A program made the translations under genes and the position numbers. Source: an uncultured Caryophanales bacterium (GTDB lineage Bacteria > Bacillota_I > Bacilli_A > RF39 > UBA660). Taken from it: a stretch of DNA of 33,483 nt. Every line of letters begins with the position of its first letter. Positions within the stretch are counted from its first letter, which is position 1. Below the pieces are notes generated by a model. It was given only the letters and a program-made list of their open reading frames with translations. It had not been told where the DNA came from and did not search any database. The stretch lies in contig CAMKQS010000010.1 of assembly GCA_946414975.1 (NCBI GenBank), forward strand, positions 1-33,483. Reading direction: 5' to 3'. Positions 1 through 8,266 of this stretch are shown here, piece by piece.

Positions 1-30
1 TTATAACACGTTTATTTAAACTTAGCAATA

Positions 31-80
31 ACTTAATTTTATTTTTTGTTTCTTAACTTAATTTTATTTTTTGTTTCTTA
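31..80. repeat. 25-bp perfect tandem duplication at the 3' end of the C-S lyase gene
   Basis: The 25-base unit at 31-55 is repeated exactly at 56-80. The second copy contains the last codons and the stop codon (64-66) of the gene on the minus strand, and the first copy is the untranslated echo of it. This looks like a recent slippage or unequal-recombination duplication with no effect on the protein. Confidence 0.85.
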
Positions 81-1293
81 TATTGCTTATCGCTTTTATT
101 AATGCTATTTTACCGTATGAATACGTTAAAGAGCCCTGTTGATATACTATATATGGATCTTTTAAAGGCCCATCACACGATATTTCTATAGAACTTCCTT
201 GTATAAATGACCCTGATGCCATTATTATTTTATCGGAATATCCTGGCATGTCATACGGTTCAGGTAATACATATGAATCAATTGCTGATGCCATTTGTAT
301 TCCTTGACAATATTTAATCATTTTTAATTCATCACGGAATATAATACTCTGAACAATATCTACTCTTTCATCATTATACTTTGGAATTACTTCATATCCT
401 AGTTCTTCCATTACTTTACTAGTTAGTATTGCAATTTTTAAGGCAGATGCTACTGCACTAGGAGCAAAATAAATTCCTTGTATCAATTGTTTATTTATTC
501 CAAGAGATGGGCCTACCAATTTTGCTTCTCCAGCTACATTAAGTCTTTCACTACATAAATGAATTAAATCTTTTTTACCACATATATATCCACCATTAGG
601 AGCTATTCCACCCCCTAAATTTTTTATAAGTGAACCAATAATTATATCAGTACCTACTTCTAAAGGCGTTTTTCTTTCTACAAATTCACAATAACAGTTA
701 TCCACCATTATAATAATTTTATTGTTTATTTTTTTTACTAATGAAGCTACTCTTTTTATTTTTTCAATACTTAAGCTTTGTCTAATGCTATAACCTCTAG
801 AACGCTGTATATATACTACTTTTACTTTATGTTTATTTAAGAATTTTTCTATTTTATCATAAGAAAAATCACCATCAACTAAATCAATTTGTTTATAATT
901 TATTCCAAATGCTTTTAATGAACTTGCATTATCTTTTAATCCAATTACTTCATCTAATGTATCATATGGTCTTCCACTTATTGATAATATGGTATCATTA
1001 GGTCTTAAAATTCCAAATAAGGCAGTTGATATAGCATGTGTTCCTGATATTATCTGACTCCTTACTAAACTATCTTCTCCGCCTAAAATCATACTAAAAA
1101 CTTTTTCTATCTTGTCTCTACCAACATCATCATATCCATATCCAGTTGTTCCTGTAAAATCTGTTTCACTGACTTTACATTTATTAAAAGCATTCAACAC
1201 TTTTAAGCTGTTATATTCACATAATCTATCTATTTTTTTAAATTCTTTATCTAATTGTTGCTCACTTTTTTTTATTAAATCAACAACTTCCAT
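64..1293 (-). CDS. PLP-dependent methionine gamma-lyase family protein (Met_gamma_lyase / YnbB-like)
   Basis: A 409-aa cytosolic fold-type I PLP enzyme of the family once called aluminium-resistance proteins. Members resemble cystathionine/methionine gamma-lyases; the true substrate is generally unproven. The likely Schiff-base lysine is K224 in SLIKNLGGG, and VDNCYCEF (197-204) supplies the Asp expected to contact the PLP ring nitrogen. GYGYDD (51-56) and the SGTHAI stretch near residue 83 are typical of the family. I start at the ATG at 1293 because GGAGG lies five bases before it; a TTG five codons upstream would place that SD inside the gene. It overlaps the end of the SDR gene by 14 bases, so the two are probably translationally coupled. 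Family assignment is firm, specificity is not. Confidence 0.85.
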   Translation of the reverse strand: MEVVDLIKKSEQQLDKEFKKIDRLCEYNSLKVLNAFNKCKVSETDFTGTTGYGYDDVGRDKIEKVFSMILGGEDSLVRSQIISGTHAISTALFGILRPNDTILSISGRPYDTLDEVIGLKDNASSLKAFGINYKQIDLVDGDFSYDKIEKFLNKHKVKVVYIQRSRGYSIRQSLSIEKIKRVASLVKKINNKIIIMVDNCYCEFVERKTPLEVGTDIIIGSLIKNLGGGIAPNGGYICGKKDLIHLCSERLNVAGEAKLVGPSLGINKQLIQGIYFAPSAVASALKIAILTSKVMEELGYEVIPKYNDERVDIVQSIIFRDELKMIKYCQGIQMASAIDSYVLPEPYDMPGYSDKIIMASGSFIQGSSIEISCDGPLKDPYIVYQQGSLTYSYGKIALIKAISNIRNKK

Positions 1294-2005
1294 ATGTTCC
1301 TCCATCAACTCTAATTATACTATTGTTTATATAACTAGCATCATCACTTGCAAGAAAATATATTACGTTTGCAATTTCACTAGGCTCTGCAAATCTTTTT
1401 AAAAATATATTTTCACATTCTTCTTCTATCATTTCATCATCAATATTCTTATTCATATCAGTATTAACCCATCCTGGAGAAACAGCATTAATACGAATAC
1501 CAGGACTTAGTTCTACTGCTAAATTATGTGTTAGGGAAATAACACCAGCTTTTGAGGCATCATAATCGAGGCTATATGGATAGTAAGCATTCATTCCTGT
1601 ATTAGATGCAACATTAATAATACATCCTGTTTGCATATACTCGCTAACACATTTACTAACAAGATATGTTCCAATTAAGTTTACATCTATAACTCTTTTA
1701 AAATCATCCATATCTTTCTCAAATGGTAGAGAATCACAGGATATCCCAGCGTTATTTACAAGACAATCAATTTGTCCAAAATTCTTTATAATATCATCAA
1801 TCATATTATTTACTTCTAACTCATTTGCAACATCACATTTTTCAAGTATACATCTGACATTATATTTTAAAATTAGTTCTTTTGTTTCATTAGCTGACAC
1901 ATCATCACTATAATAATTAATAACAATATCATATCCGTTTTCTGCAAATTTTAATGCAGTAGCTCTACCTATACCTTTAGACCCCCCAGTTATTAAAACT
2001 ACCAT
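1280..2005 (-). CDS. Short-chain dehydrogenase/reductase (FabG-like)
   Basis: A 241-aa classical SDR. It has the Rossmann glycine motif TGGSKGIG (6-13), NNAG (84-87), the catalytic triad S134, Y148, K152 and the PG turn after the active site. Length and motifs match 3-oxoacyl-ACP reductase (FabG) and related NAD(P)H-dependent ketoreductases. It is not next to other fatty-acid synthesis genes but paired with a PLP lyase, so another carbonyl substrate is equally possible. The ATG at 2005 has GGTGAAG upstream. A consensus promoter (2027-2055) drives it divergently from clpB. Confidence 0.85.
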   Translation of the reverse strand: MVVLITGGSKGIGRATALKFAENGYDIVINYYSDDVSANETKELILKYNVRCILEKCDVANELEVNNMIDDIIKNFGQIDCLVNNAGISCDSLPFEKDMDDFKRVIDVNLIGTYLVSKCVSEYMQTGCIINVASNTGMNAYYPYSLDYDASKAGVISLTHNLAVELSPGIRINAVSPGWVNTDMNKNIDDEMIEEECENIFLKRFAEPSEIANVIYFLASDDASYINNSIIRVDGGTYGSC

Positions 2006-2026
2006 AACTTCACCATCCTATATTAT

Positions 2027-2055
2027 ATTATAAAAAAAAAACAGTAATTAATCAA
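2027..2055 (-). promoter_or_regulatory. Sigma-A-type promoter of the SDR/C-S lyase pair
   Basis: On the minus strand TTGATT (2050-2055), a 17-base spacer containing a T-run, then TATAAT (2027-2032), about 22 bases before the SDR start. It lies back to back with the clpB control region, whose CIRCE element begins 10 bases away, so HrcA binding might also touch this promoter (inference). Confidence 0.7.
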
Positions 2056-2064
2056 CAATATTTT

Positions 2065-2091
2065 TTAGCACTCACGCTTGACAAGTGCTAA
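2065..2091 (+). promoter_or_regulatory. CIRCE operator (HrcA binding site)
   Basis: TTAGCACTC-N9-AAGTGCTAA, matching the CIRCE consensus TTAGCACTC-N9-GAGTGCTAA at 17 of 18 arm positions. It overlaps the -35 box of the clpB promoter (TTGACA at 2078-2083), as expected for repression by HrcA. hrcA, groEL and dnaK are not in this window. Confidence 0.95.
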
Positions 2092-2105
2092 TTTTAGTGT
2101 ATAAT
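2078..2105 (+). promoter_or_regulatory. clpB promoter
   Basis: TTGACA (2078-2083), 16-base spacer, TATAAT (2100-2105). The -35 box sits within the CIRCE spacer and right arm. A strong SD, GAGGAGGG (2113-2120), precedes the ATG at 2126. Confidence 0.9.
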
Positions 2106-2125
2106 GTTATTAGAGGAGGGATATT

Positions 2126-4237
2126 ATGAATATGAATAATCCATATCAAGAAAATATTGAAAATGCTTTAGAAAAATATGGAAGAGATATAGTAGCAGCA
2201 GTTAAAGACGGAAAAACTGATCCTGTTATTGGTAGAGATGAAGAAATTAGAAATGTTACTAGAATACTTTCTCGTAAAACGAAAAACAATCCAGTTTTAA
2301 TTGGTGAACCTGGAGTCGGTAAAACAGCAATAATAGAAGGACTTGCACAAAGAATTGTAAAAGGTGATGTTCCTAATAGTTTAAAAGGGAAAACAATTTG
2401 GGAACTTGATTTAGGAGCATTAATTGCTGGAGCTAAGTTTCGTGGAGAATTTGAGGAAAGGTTAAAAGCTGTTTTAAAGGAGATCAAAGAATCTAATGGA
2501 GATATAATTTTATTTATTGATGAAATACACATGATTGTTGGTGCTGGCGCAGAAGGTGCAATGGATGCTGGTAATCTACTTAAACCAATGCTTGCTCGTG
2601 GTGAAATATTATGTATTGGTGCAACTACACTTAACGAATATAGAAAGTATATTGAAAAAGATGGTGCACTAGAAAGAAGATTCCAAAAAGTATTAGTAAA
2701 AGAGCCAACTGTACTAGATACAATCACAATATTAAGAGGCTTAAAATCAAGATTTGAAGTATATCACAAAGTAACTATTAAAGATAGAGCTTTGATTGCA
2801 GCTGCAACCTTATCAGATAGGTACATTACTGATCGATTCTTACCAGATAAAGCAATTGATTTAGTTGATGAGGCATGTGCTACTATAAAAGTACAAATGG
2901 AATCAGTGCCAACAGAACTAGATACATTAACTAGAAAAATTATGCAATTAGAAATTGAAAAGGAAGCTTTAAAAAAAGAAAAAGATGAAATATCAAAAGC
3001 TAGAATAGATGATATTAATAAAAAATTAGATGAATTAAAAGAAAAAGAAAATAATTTAAGAAATGATTGGCAGGAAGAAAAAGAAATTAATAATCTAATT
3101 AATAAGAAAAAAGAAGAAATAGAAAAAGCAACTATTGATTTAGAAAAAGCCGAAGACGAATATGAGCTTGAAAAAGCTGCAATATTACGTCACGGAACAA
3201 TTCCTAAATTAAATAAAGAACTAGAAGAATTACAAAAGAATAACAAAAATAATATTTTAAGTGATTCTGTAGATGATGAAGATATTGCTAAAATAATATC
3301 AAAATGGACTTCTATTCCTATAAGTAAATTAGTTGGTGGTGAAAAAGAAAAATTAGTTAATTTAGAAACTAATTTACATAAAAGAGTAAAAGGACAAAAC
3401 GAAGCATTACATATTGTTAGTGAAGCAATAATTAGATCTCGTGCTGGGATTAAAGATCCAAATAGACCTATTGGTTCATTTATATTTTTAGGACCTACTG
3501 GTGTAGGTAAAACTGAAGTTGCAAAAACTTTGGCTGAAGAATTATTTGATGACGAAAGACATATGGTACGTATTGACATGAGCGAATATATGGAATCTCA
3601 CTCAGTAGCAAGATTAATTGGGGCTCCTCCAGGATATGTTGGATATGATGAAGGCGGACAATTAACTGAAGCAGTTAGAAGAAATCCTTATAGCATTATT
3701 TTATTTGATGAAATTGAAAAAGCACATAAGGATATATTTAATGTTTTACTTCAAATATTAGATGATGGACGTATTACCGATTCACAAGGTAGAACTGTTG
3801 ATTTTAAAAATACAATTATAATTATGACATCTAATATAGGTAGTGATTATATTCTTGATAACAACGAAAATTCAAAAAAACTTATTGAGCAAGAATTACA
3901 TATGACATTTAAACCTGAATTTTTAAATAGAGTTGATGAAATTATAACTTTTAATCCATTAACTAAGGATATTTTATATAAAATATTAGATAATCAAATA
4001 TTAGATATAAATAAACGTCTTTCTAATAAGCATATTAGCATTGACTTAACAATTGATTGTAAAAATAACATTATAGAAAATGCTTATAATCCAATATATG
4101 GGGCAAGGCCACTAAAAAGATATTTAAGTAAAAACATTGAATCATTAATTGCTAATTCTATTATTAAAGATATTGTAAAACCAAATTCTAATATATTAAT
4201 AGATTATAAAAATAATAATTATATTATTTCAAATTAG
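2126..4237 (+). CDS. clpB: ATP-dependent disaggregase ClpB lacking the N-terminal domain
   Basis: A 703-aa two-ring AAA+ chaperone that works with DnaK to dissolve protein aggregates. AAA1: Walker A GEPGVGKT (60-67), Walker B LFIDEIH (129-135), pore loop KFRG (104-107), paired arginine fingers at 184-185. A coiled-coil middle domain (about 255-395) is long, as in ClpB rather than ClpC. AAA2: Walker A GPTGVGKT (456-463), Walker B ILFDEIE (525-531), pore loop GYVG (503-506). I see no IGF/IGL-type ClpP-docking loop. The usual ~145-residue N-domain is absent, and the CIRCE promoter and SD just before the ATG show this is the real start. Short ClpB of this type is known from mollicutes and as an alternative E. 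coli product. Confidence 0.95.
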   Translation: MNMNNPYQENIENALEKYGRDIVAAVKDGKTDPVIGRDEEIRNVTRILSRKTKNNPVLIGEPGVGKTAIIEGLAQRIVKGDVPNSLKGKTIWELDLGALIAGAKFRGEFEERLKAVLKEIKESNGDIILFIDEIHMIVGAGAEGAMDAGNLLKPMLARGEILCIGATTLNEYRKYIEKDGALERRFQKVLVKEPTVLDTITILRGLKSRFEVYHKVTIKDRALIAAATLSDRYITDRFLPDKAIDLVDEACATIKVQMESVPTELDTLTRKIMQLEIEKEALKKEKDEISKARIDDINKKLDELKEKENNLRNDWQEEKEINNLINKKKEEIEKATIDLEKAEDEYELEKAAILRHGTIPKLNKELEELQKNNKNNILSDSVDDEDIAKIISKWTSIPISKLVGGEKEKLVNLETNLHKRVKGQNEALHIVSEAIIRSRAGIKDPNRPIGSFIFLGPTGVGKTEVAKTLAEELFDDERHMVRIDMSEYMESHSVARLIGAPPGYVGYDEGGQLTEAVRRNPYSIILFDEIEKAHKDIFNVLLQILDDGRITDSQGRTVDFKNTIIIMTSNIGSDYILDNNENSKKLIEQELHMTFKPEFLNRVDEIITFNPLTKDILYKILDNQILDINKRLSNKHISIDLTIDCKNNIIENAYNPIYGARPLKRYLSKNIESLIANSIIKDIVKPNSNILIDYKNNNYIISN

Positions 4238-4238
4238 T

Positions 4239-4276
4239 AAAAAAAGTATAGATAATACAAAATCTATACTTTTTTT
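4239..4276. terminator. Bidirectional terminator between clpB and the sortase gene
   Basis: An inverted repeat AGTATAGAT / ATCTATACT with A-run before and T-run after, placed between two convergent genes, so it should act in both directions. Confidence 0.9.
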
Positions 4277-4288
4277 AGAGAATAGGAA

Positions 4289-5413
4289 CTATCTTTTTTG
4301 TTCCTTAATTAATTTTGCTTGAACAACTATTCTATTACCATTAAAATCTAAACAAGTAGATAATGTTAATAATTTATCACTAGTATTTAAATCTGTTTGA
4401 AAATCATATATACTACGTGATAACATAGTATCTAAAAACTTTTGATATGAATCATCATTTTCAAACGTATGAGTTAAATAGTAAGATTCACTAGGAATTG
4501 TATATATTGATACAATTTGCCATAATGTATTCTTTTTTTCGGTTGATAATTTTATTATCTGATTTTCTTTATTAGTATACCATGATTCATCTAATACTTT
4601 ATCTAACGAACCAAACATTACCTCTTCAACTCTACCATGTCCATAAATAACAGTATTTTTTTCAAATTTATTAAAATCAGATTTATAATCAGCAAATAAC
4701 CATCCTGCTACATTATATGTACCATCAAATGAATGATTAAGATAATAACTATTATCCCCACCTTGAACAAAAGGATAATTAACATTTGTATTATTTACAT
4801 ATATCCATCCCTTTGTATCTGGATTTATTTTCTTTAACTCTGAAAAGTCAACACTAATCATAGTAGTTTTCATATAATTCCAGTAATCTTCACCATATTT
4901 ATATCCATATTCATCACCAGTTATTTCTGGAATTTCTGTTGTATTAAAAGCAGCCTGTTCTTCAATATTAGTTTTTTCAATAATATTTTTCATTATATGA
5001 GTTGATTTAGTGTCTTCATTATGCCAGCTTAGTAATGTGATACCACCAAACAAAAACGATGTAATACAAATTATAAGTAAAATAAAATACTTATTAAATA
5101 TTATCTTTTTCTTTCTTTTTCCATATATTTGTTTATCAACTAATTCCTTTATATTCTTATCAGTTTTTATTTTTCTACTATTTAATGAATCAATTAGTTC
5201 ATCAATTTTTCTTTTATAAGTTAAATCGCTAATTTCAAAGGCATTAATCCATCTATCATAAGGAGTATATATATCTTTATCATTAACTATATCATGTTTA
5301 AAATAAATATATTTTTTATTATCCTTACAAATAGCAAAATCATTACCATTTATATTAAAGGAATAAACTTTATTATATACTTTTCCATTATAAAGGCATA
5401 GTGAATTATTCAT
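4289..5413 (-). CDS. Class B sortase with an extra N-terminal cytoplasmic domain
   Basis: A 374-aa membrane transpeptidase expected to cleave a sorting signal and join the surface protein to the cell wall. The C-terminal catalytic domain has H259 (IYGHG), C354 (TLSTC) and R361 (GNR), with the spacing and the long His-to-Cys insertion seen in class B enzymes. One TM helix (about 109-130) follows a basic stretch. Unlike ordinary sortases, some 105 residues precede the TM helix; they are charged, with a beta-rich first part and a Lys/Asp helical part, and should be cytosolic. The ATG at 5413 follows a G-rich SD (GGGGGG). The adjacent upstream gene encodes the likely substrate. Confidence 0.9.
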   Translation of the reverse strand: MNNSLCLYNGKVYNKVYSFNINGNDFAICKDNKKYIYFKHDIVNDKDIYTPYDRWINAFEISDLTYKRKIDELIDSLNSRKIKTDKNIKELVDKQIYGKRKKKIIFNKYFILLIICITSFLFGGITLLSWHNEDTKSTHIMKNIIEKTNIEEQAAFNTTEIPEITGDEYGYKYGEDYWNYMKTTMISVDFSELKKINPDTKGWIYVNNTNVNYPFVQGGDNSYYLNHSFDGTYNVAGWLFADYKSDFNKFEKNTVIYGHGRVEEVMFGSLDKVLDESWYTNKENQIIKLSTEKKNTLWQIVSIYTIPSESYYLTHTFENDDSYQKFLDTMLSRSIYDFQTDLNTSDKLLTLSTCLDFNGNRIVVQAKLIKEQKR

Positions 5414-5473
5414 ATATATCCCCCCTTTTTTTGACTCATATACTACCACAAATCTGGTTTATTTGCAAATTAA

Positions 5474-5495
5474 AAGGATTAAATAATTAATCCTT
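5474..5495 (-). terminator. Hairpin after the surface-protein gene
   Basis: A perfect 9-bp stem AAGGATTAA / TTAATCCTT with a 4-base loop, overlapping the stop codon; the minus strand continues TTAATTT. A weak-to-moderate terminator that may let some transcripts continue into the sortase gene. Confidence 0.6.
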
Positions 5496-6939
5496 ATTTT
5501 TGGTGTTTTAATTTATATCCAGCAAATGTTGCTGCAGCACCTGCAATAGCCATAATTGTTATTACAATCGCTACATTTCTACCTGCTGTATCAGGTGTTT
5601 TTGAATTATACATTACTACAGATGTTTCAACTTCTCCATTATCTCCAACACTAAATTTAATTACTTCATAACTTAAATCATATCCATTTGGTGCTTGAAT
5701 TTCAGTTAATGTATATTCACCTTTTTTTAATTCTAAATAATGTGGTTCTGTTCCTGATACCCATCTATCAATCTCTTCACCTTTAGAATTTTTTAATACT
5801 AAAGTTGCTCCTGGCAATTCAGTTTTTGTTGATATATCTTGTTTACTAATTTTTACTTTATAGTATTCTTCTTTTACATTGTACATTACTACTTCTGTAA
5901 CCTTATTATTAGCTTCTAAAACAAATTCAACAATTTCCTCAGTTAACTTATATCCATTTGGTGCTTGAACCTCAATTAATTTATATTTTCCTGGTTTTAA
6001 ATTCTCTACATAATGTGGTTCTGTTTCTGATACCCATTTATCAATCTCATTACCCTTTTCATCAAGCAATGTAAGAGTTGCTCCTGGCAATTCCTTCTTT
6101 GATGATATATCTTGCTTACTAATTTTTAATTTTGTTACTTTTTTCTCTTTAGTAATATTTCCTTTTATTATTACATCTTTTGATTGATCACTTTTTTCAT
6201 AATCATTTATAGTAACATTTTGATTTCCACTACCACATTCATATTTTTTTGCAATCTTAATAGTTTTGCTACCACTAACTTTTGCATCTACATTAACAGT
6301 TTCTCCATCTTTTACTGATGTTGAAGGTACAGTAACATAAAAGTCGTTTCCTTTTTGTTCATATGATACACCTTCTACTCCAGATACTGTTATTGTATAT
6401 TTTTCTGATCCTGAAACAGTAACTTTATTAGATATGTATTTATCACCTTCTAATTTAAATGTTAATTTGTCAGTATTTACTGTAATATCAAAGTTCTTTT
6501 TTGCTTCGTTATAAGCATTAACAGCAGCATCATAAAAAGTAGTTGAACCAGATACCGTTCTAATATTATTTACAGGATCCTTTTCATAATCATATAAAAA
6601 TTTATTTATAGCAAGTTCAGCATTATAATAATTTTGTTTGCTTGGTGCAGCATTATATTTTTCAATAATAGCTGCAATACCTGATGCAATAGGAGTATTC
6701 CATTGTGATGAACTTACAGTACAGCTAGATCCTACACCTTGTACCATAAAAGTAGTACAGAATGCTACACCATCATTATAGTGCTTGTAGTATAAATTAG
6801 GACCACCTTCAAAACTAATCAATTCATCGTGATTAACTCCCGATATACTATTTGGTACAGCATTTACACTGCTTATTCCAAGCATTGAAATAATACCAAT
6901 CATTAAAACAACCAAAAAGCTTTTAATTCCATTTTTCAT
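5494..6939 (-). CDS. Wall-anchored surface protein: thioester-like domain plus two SpaA/Cna-B repeats
   Basis: A 481-aa secreted protein. Signal peptide about 1-27 (cleavage near VNA). Residues ~40-150 resemble the thioester adhesin domain: a Cys in VAFC (C61) and the motif AELAINKFL (107-115) where such domains usually carry a (T/A)QxAIW-type sequence. The Gln that forms the thioester is Glu here (E108). Two ~85-residue SpaA-type repeats follow (about 271-355 and 361-446), each with KISKQD, an LPGATL strand, EVQAPNGY or EIQAPNGY and VVMYN, the positions that give Lys-Asn isopeptide bonds with a helper Glu. The sorting signal TPDTA (448-452), a hydrophobic helix and a basic tail end the protein. 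Probably anchored by the neighbouring class B sortase. Confidence 0.88.
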   Translation of the reverse strand: MKNGIKSFLVVLMIGIISMLGISSVNAVPNSISGVNHDELISFEGGPNLYYKHYNDGVAFCTTFMVQGVGSSCTVSSSQWNTPIASGIAAIIEKYNAAPSKQNYYNAELAINKFLYDYEKDPVNNIRTVSGSTTFYDAAVNAYNEAKKNFDITVNTDKLTFKLEGDKYISNKVTVSGSEKYTITVSGVEGVSYEQKGNDFYVTVPSTSVKDGETVNVDAKVSGSKTIKIAKKYECGSGNQNVTINDYEKSDQSKDVIIKGNITKEKKVTKLKISKQDISSKKELPGATLTLLDEKGNEIDKWVSETEPHYVENLKPGKYKLIEVQAPNGYKLTEEIVEFVLEANNKVTEVVMYNVKEEYYKVKISKQDISTKTELPGATLVLKNSKGEEIDRWVSGTEPHYLELKKGEYTLTEIQAPNGYDLSYEVIKFSVGDNGEVETSVVMYNSKTPDTAGRNVAIVITIMAIAGAAATFAGYKLKHQK

Positions 6940-6964
6940 ATTATATCCCCCTCGAACGGTTCAT

Positions 6965-6993
6965 ATAATATCACAAATAAAATATAAAGTCAA
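6965..6993 (-). promoter_or_regulatory. Promoter of the surface-protein gene
   Basis: TTGACT (6988-6993), 17-base spacer, TATTAT (6965-6970) on the minus strand. The leader is only about 20 bases and carries the SD GAGGGGG seven bases before the ATG. A near-consensus promoter suggests vegetative, strong expression. Confidence 0.85.
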
Positions 6994-7001
6994 TTTGTTT
7001 A

Positions 7002-7886
7002 TTAGCTATTTTTAATTATTTTTCTCAATTTTTTTACATTTGCTTCTTCCATTTTAGTAAGTGGCAATCTCAACTCATCACTTGCAATTAATCCTAGTTC
7101 ATATAATGCTGATTTTACAGGTATAGGATTTACTTCACTAAATAATATTTCACTATATATTATTGCTTTTTCATTTAATATTTGACTTTTATCATATTCT
7201 TTGTTTAAAAATGAAATGACAAGATCATGCATGTCTTTTGGAATAACATTAGCATTAACAGAAATAACACCAACTCCACCAAGTGCTAAAATAGGTAAAA
7301 CCTGATTATCATTTCCTGAATAAACATCTAAATTTACATCATATTTACTTTTTAAATAACTAATCATTGAAATTTGCGAAATGTTACCACTGGCCTCTTT
7401 AATACCAACAATATTTTTATTATCTCGCGCTATTTCTATTGCTGTTAATGCATCTATATTAACACCTGTTCTACTTGGTACATTATACATTATTATTGGA
7501 ATAGATACACTATCACTTATCATTTTATAATGCATTTTTAAACCTTCCTGTGTTGCTTTATTATAGTATGGCGTAACGACTAAAAGAGCATCAACTCCTA
7601 ATTTTTCAATTTTTTTTGATAAATTAACTGCACTCTTTGTACAATTAGAACCAGAGCCAGCTATCACTTTTACTCTGCCATCAACATATTCAACACATCT
7701 TTTTATACATTCTATTTGTTCTTCATATGATAACGTAGAAGCTTCACCAGTAGTACCACATACAATTATGGCATCAGTTCCATTAGCTATTTGATATTCA
7801 ATCAAATTTTTCATTGATTCATAATCTATCTTTCCATTTAAAAATGGAGTTACTATTGCTACTCCAGATCCTTTAAAAACACTCAT
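7002..7886 (-). CDS. dapA: 4-hydroxy-tetrahydrodipicolinate synthase
   Basis: A 294-aa TIM-barrel class I aldolase, normal length for the family. It condenses pyruvate with aspartate semialdehyde, the first committed step to diaminopimelate, lysine and spore dipicolinate. Schiff-base lysine K163 in GIKEASG, catalytic Y134 in MYNVPSRTG, T45-T46 in CGTTGE, and R139 for the substrate carboxylate are all present. The ATG at 7886 has GAGGTGAT three bases upstream. It stands alone, without dapB or asd, between the surface gene and the tRNA-Lys islet. Downstream of it lies the surface-protein promoter. Confidence 0.96.
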   Translation of the reverse strand: MSVFKGSGVAIVTPFLNGKIDYESMKNLIEYQIANGTDAIIVCGTTGEASTLSYEEQIECIKRCVEYVDGRVKVIAGSGSNCTKSAVNLSKKIEKLGVDALLVVTPYYNKATQEGLKMHYKMISDSVSIPIIMYNVPSRTGVNIDALTAIEIARDNKNIVGIKEASGNISQISMISYLKSKYDVNLDVYSGNDNQVLPILALGGVGVISVNANVIPKDMHDLVISFLNKEYDKSQILNEKAIIYSEILFSEVNPIPVKSALYELGLIASDELRLPLTKMEEANVKKLRKIIKNS

Positions 7887-7932
7887 TTTATCACCTCACT
7901 ATATTTTATGAGTTTTGAATGTTTTATGTATC

Positions 7933-7961
7933 AAAAAAAGAAATCATATTGTTGATTTCTT
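7933..7961 (-). terminator. Original terminator of the tRNA operon, now displaced
   Basis: Minus-strand stem AGAAATCA / TGATTTCT followed by seven Ts. It sits seven bases beyond the displaced tRNA-Lys 3' end, where a tRNA operon terminator would be. This suggests that before the islet arrived tRNA-Lys ended here. Confidence 0.65.
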
Positions 7962-7968
7962 AAATTTC

Positions 7969-8020
7969 ATCTGGTGTCTCGCAGGCGATTCGAACGCCTG
8001 ACCCTTTGATTAAAAGTCAA
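7969..8020 (-). other. attachment-site copy: 3' part of tRNA-Lys (att repeat)
   Basis: 52 bases identical to 9435-9486, covering the tRNA-Lys CCA end, T arm, variable loop and anticodon loop, but lacking the D arm and 5' acceptor strand. It cannot make a tRNA. A perfect direct repeat of a tRNA 3' half is the usual footprint of site-specific integration by a tyrosine recombinase using the anticodon region as crossover. Confidence 0.9.
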
Positions 8021-8056
8021 GTATTATTTGTTGAAATCATTGAGAAAAATGGCTCT

Positions 8057-8114
8057 TTTGTAGTCTACCAGTAGGGTACGGAAACGAACGGAGACGAACG
8101 GAGAGATACATGTG
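8057..8114 (+). repeat. Left arm-type direct repeat of the islet
   Basis: Begins TTTGTAGTCTAC and ends ACGGAGAGATACATGTG. The right copy is at 9323-9370. The left copy has an additional internal duplication of ACGAACGGAG. It starts 36 bases from the att core. Position and repetition fit integrase arm-binding sites, but this is inference. Confidence 0.6.
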
Positions 8115-8212
8115 TGAAAAGCTACGTTTTTTATAGCTTTACAATGGTTTCTGTTTTACTTTATACAATGTTGTAAATGATAACAAAACATTTGATATTA
8201 TTATATGTAATA

Positions 8213-8253
8213 AGAAAAAAAAGATAATCTTATAAATATTTGTAAGATTATTC
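8213..8253 (-). terminator. Terminator of the islet gene
   Basis: Minus-strand stem AATAATCTTA / TATAAGATTATC (one wobble) followed by eight Ts, 13 bases after the islet gene's stop codon. Confidence 0.85.
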
Positions 8254-8266
8254 TTCTTTTCTTTTC

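Larger units (their letters stand above)
7887..8266. other. Gene-free 380-base stretch: att site, terminators and repeat arm
   Basis: Contains, left to right: the dapA leader; a hairpin (7933-7961); the displaced tRNA-Lys 3' part (7969-8020); an arm-type repeat (8057-8114); an imperfect hairpin AAAGCTA/TAGCTTT near 8118-8142; and the terminator of the islet gene (8213-8253). I see no coding sequence with an SD here. Confidence 0.7.

Noticed and set aside
2146..3579. Long open frames antisense to clpB
   Set aside because: Shadow frames of an unmistakable ClpB; no SD, hydrophobic Ser/Leu-rich composition typical of antisense frames.
7969..8020. A second functional tRNA-Lys
   Set aside because: Lacks the 5' acceptor strand and D arm; only the 3' part is duplicated.
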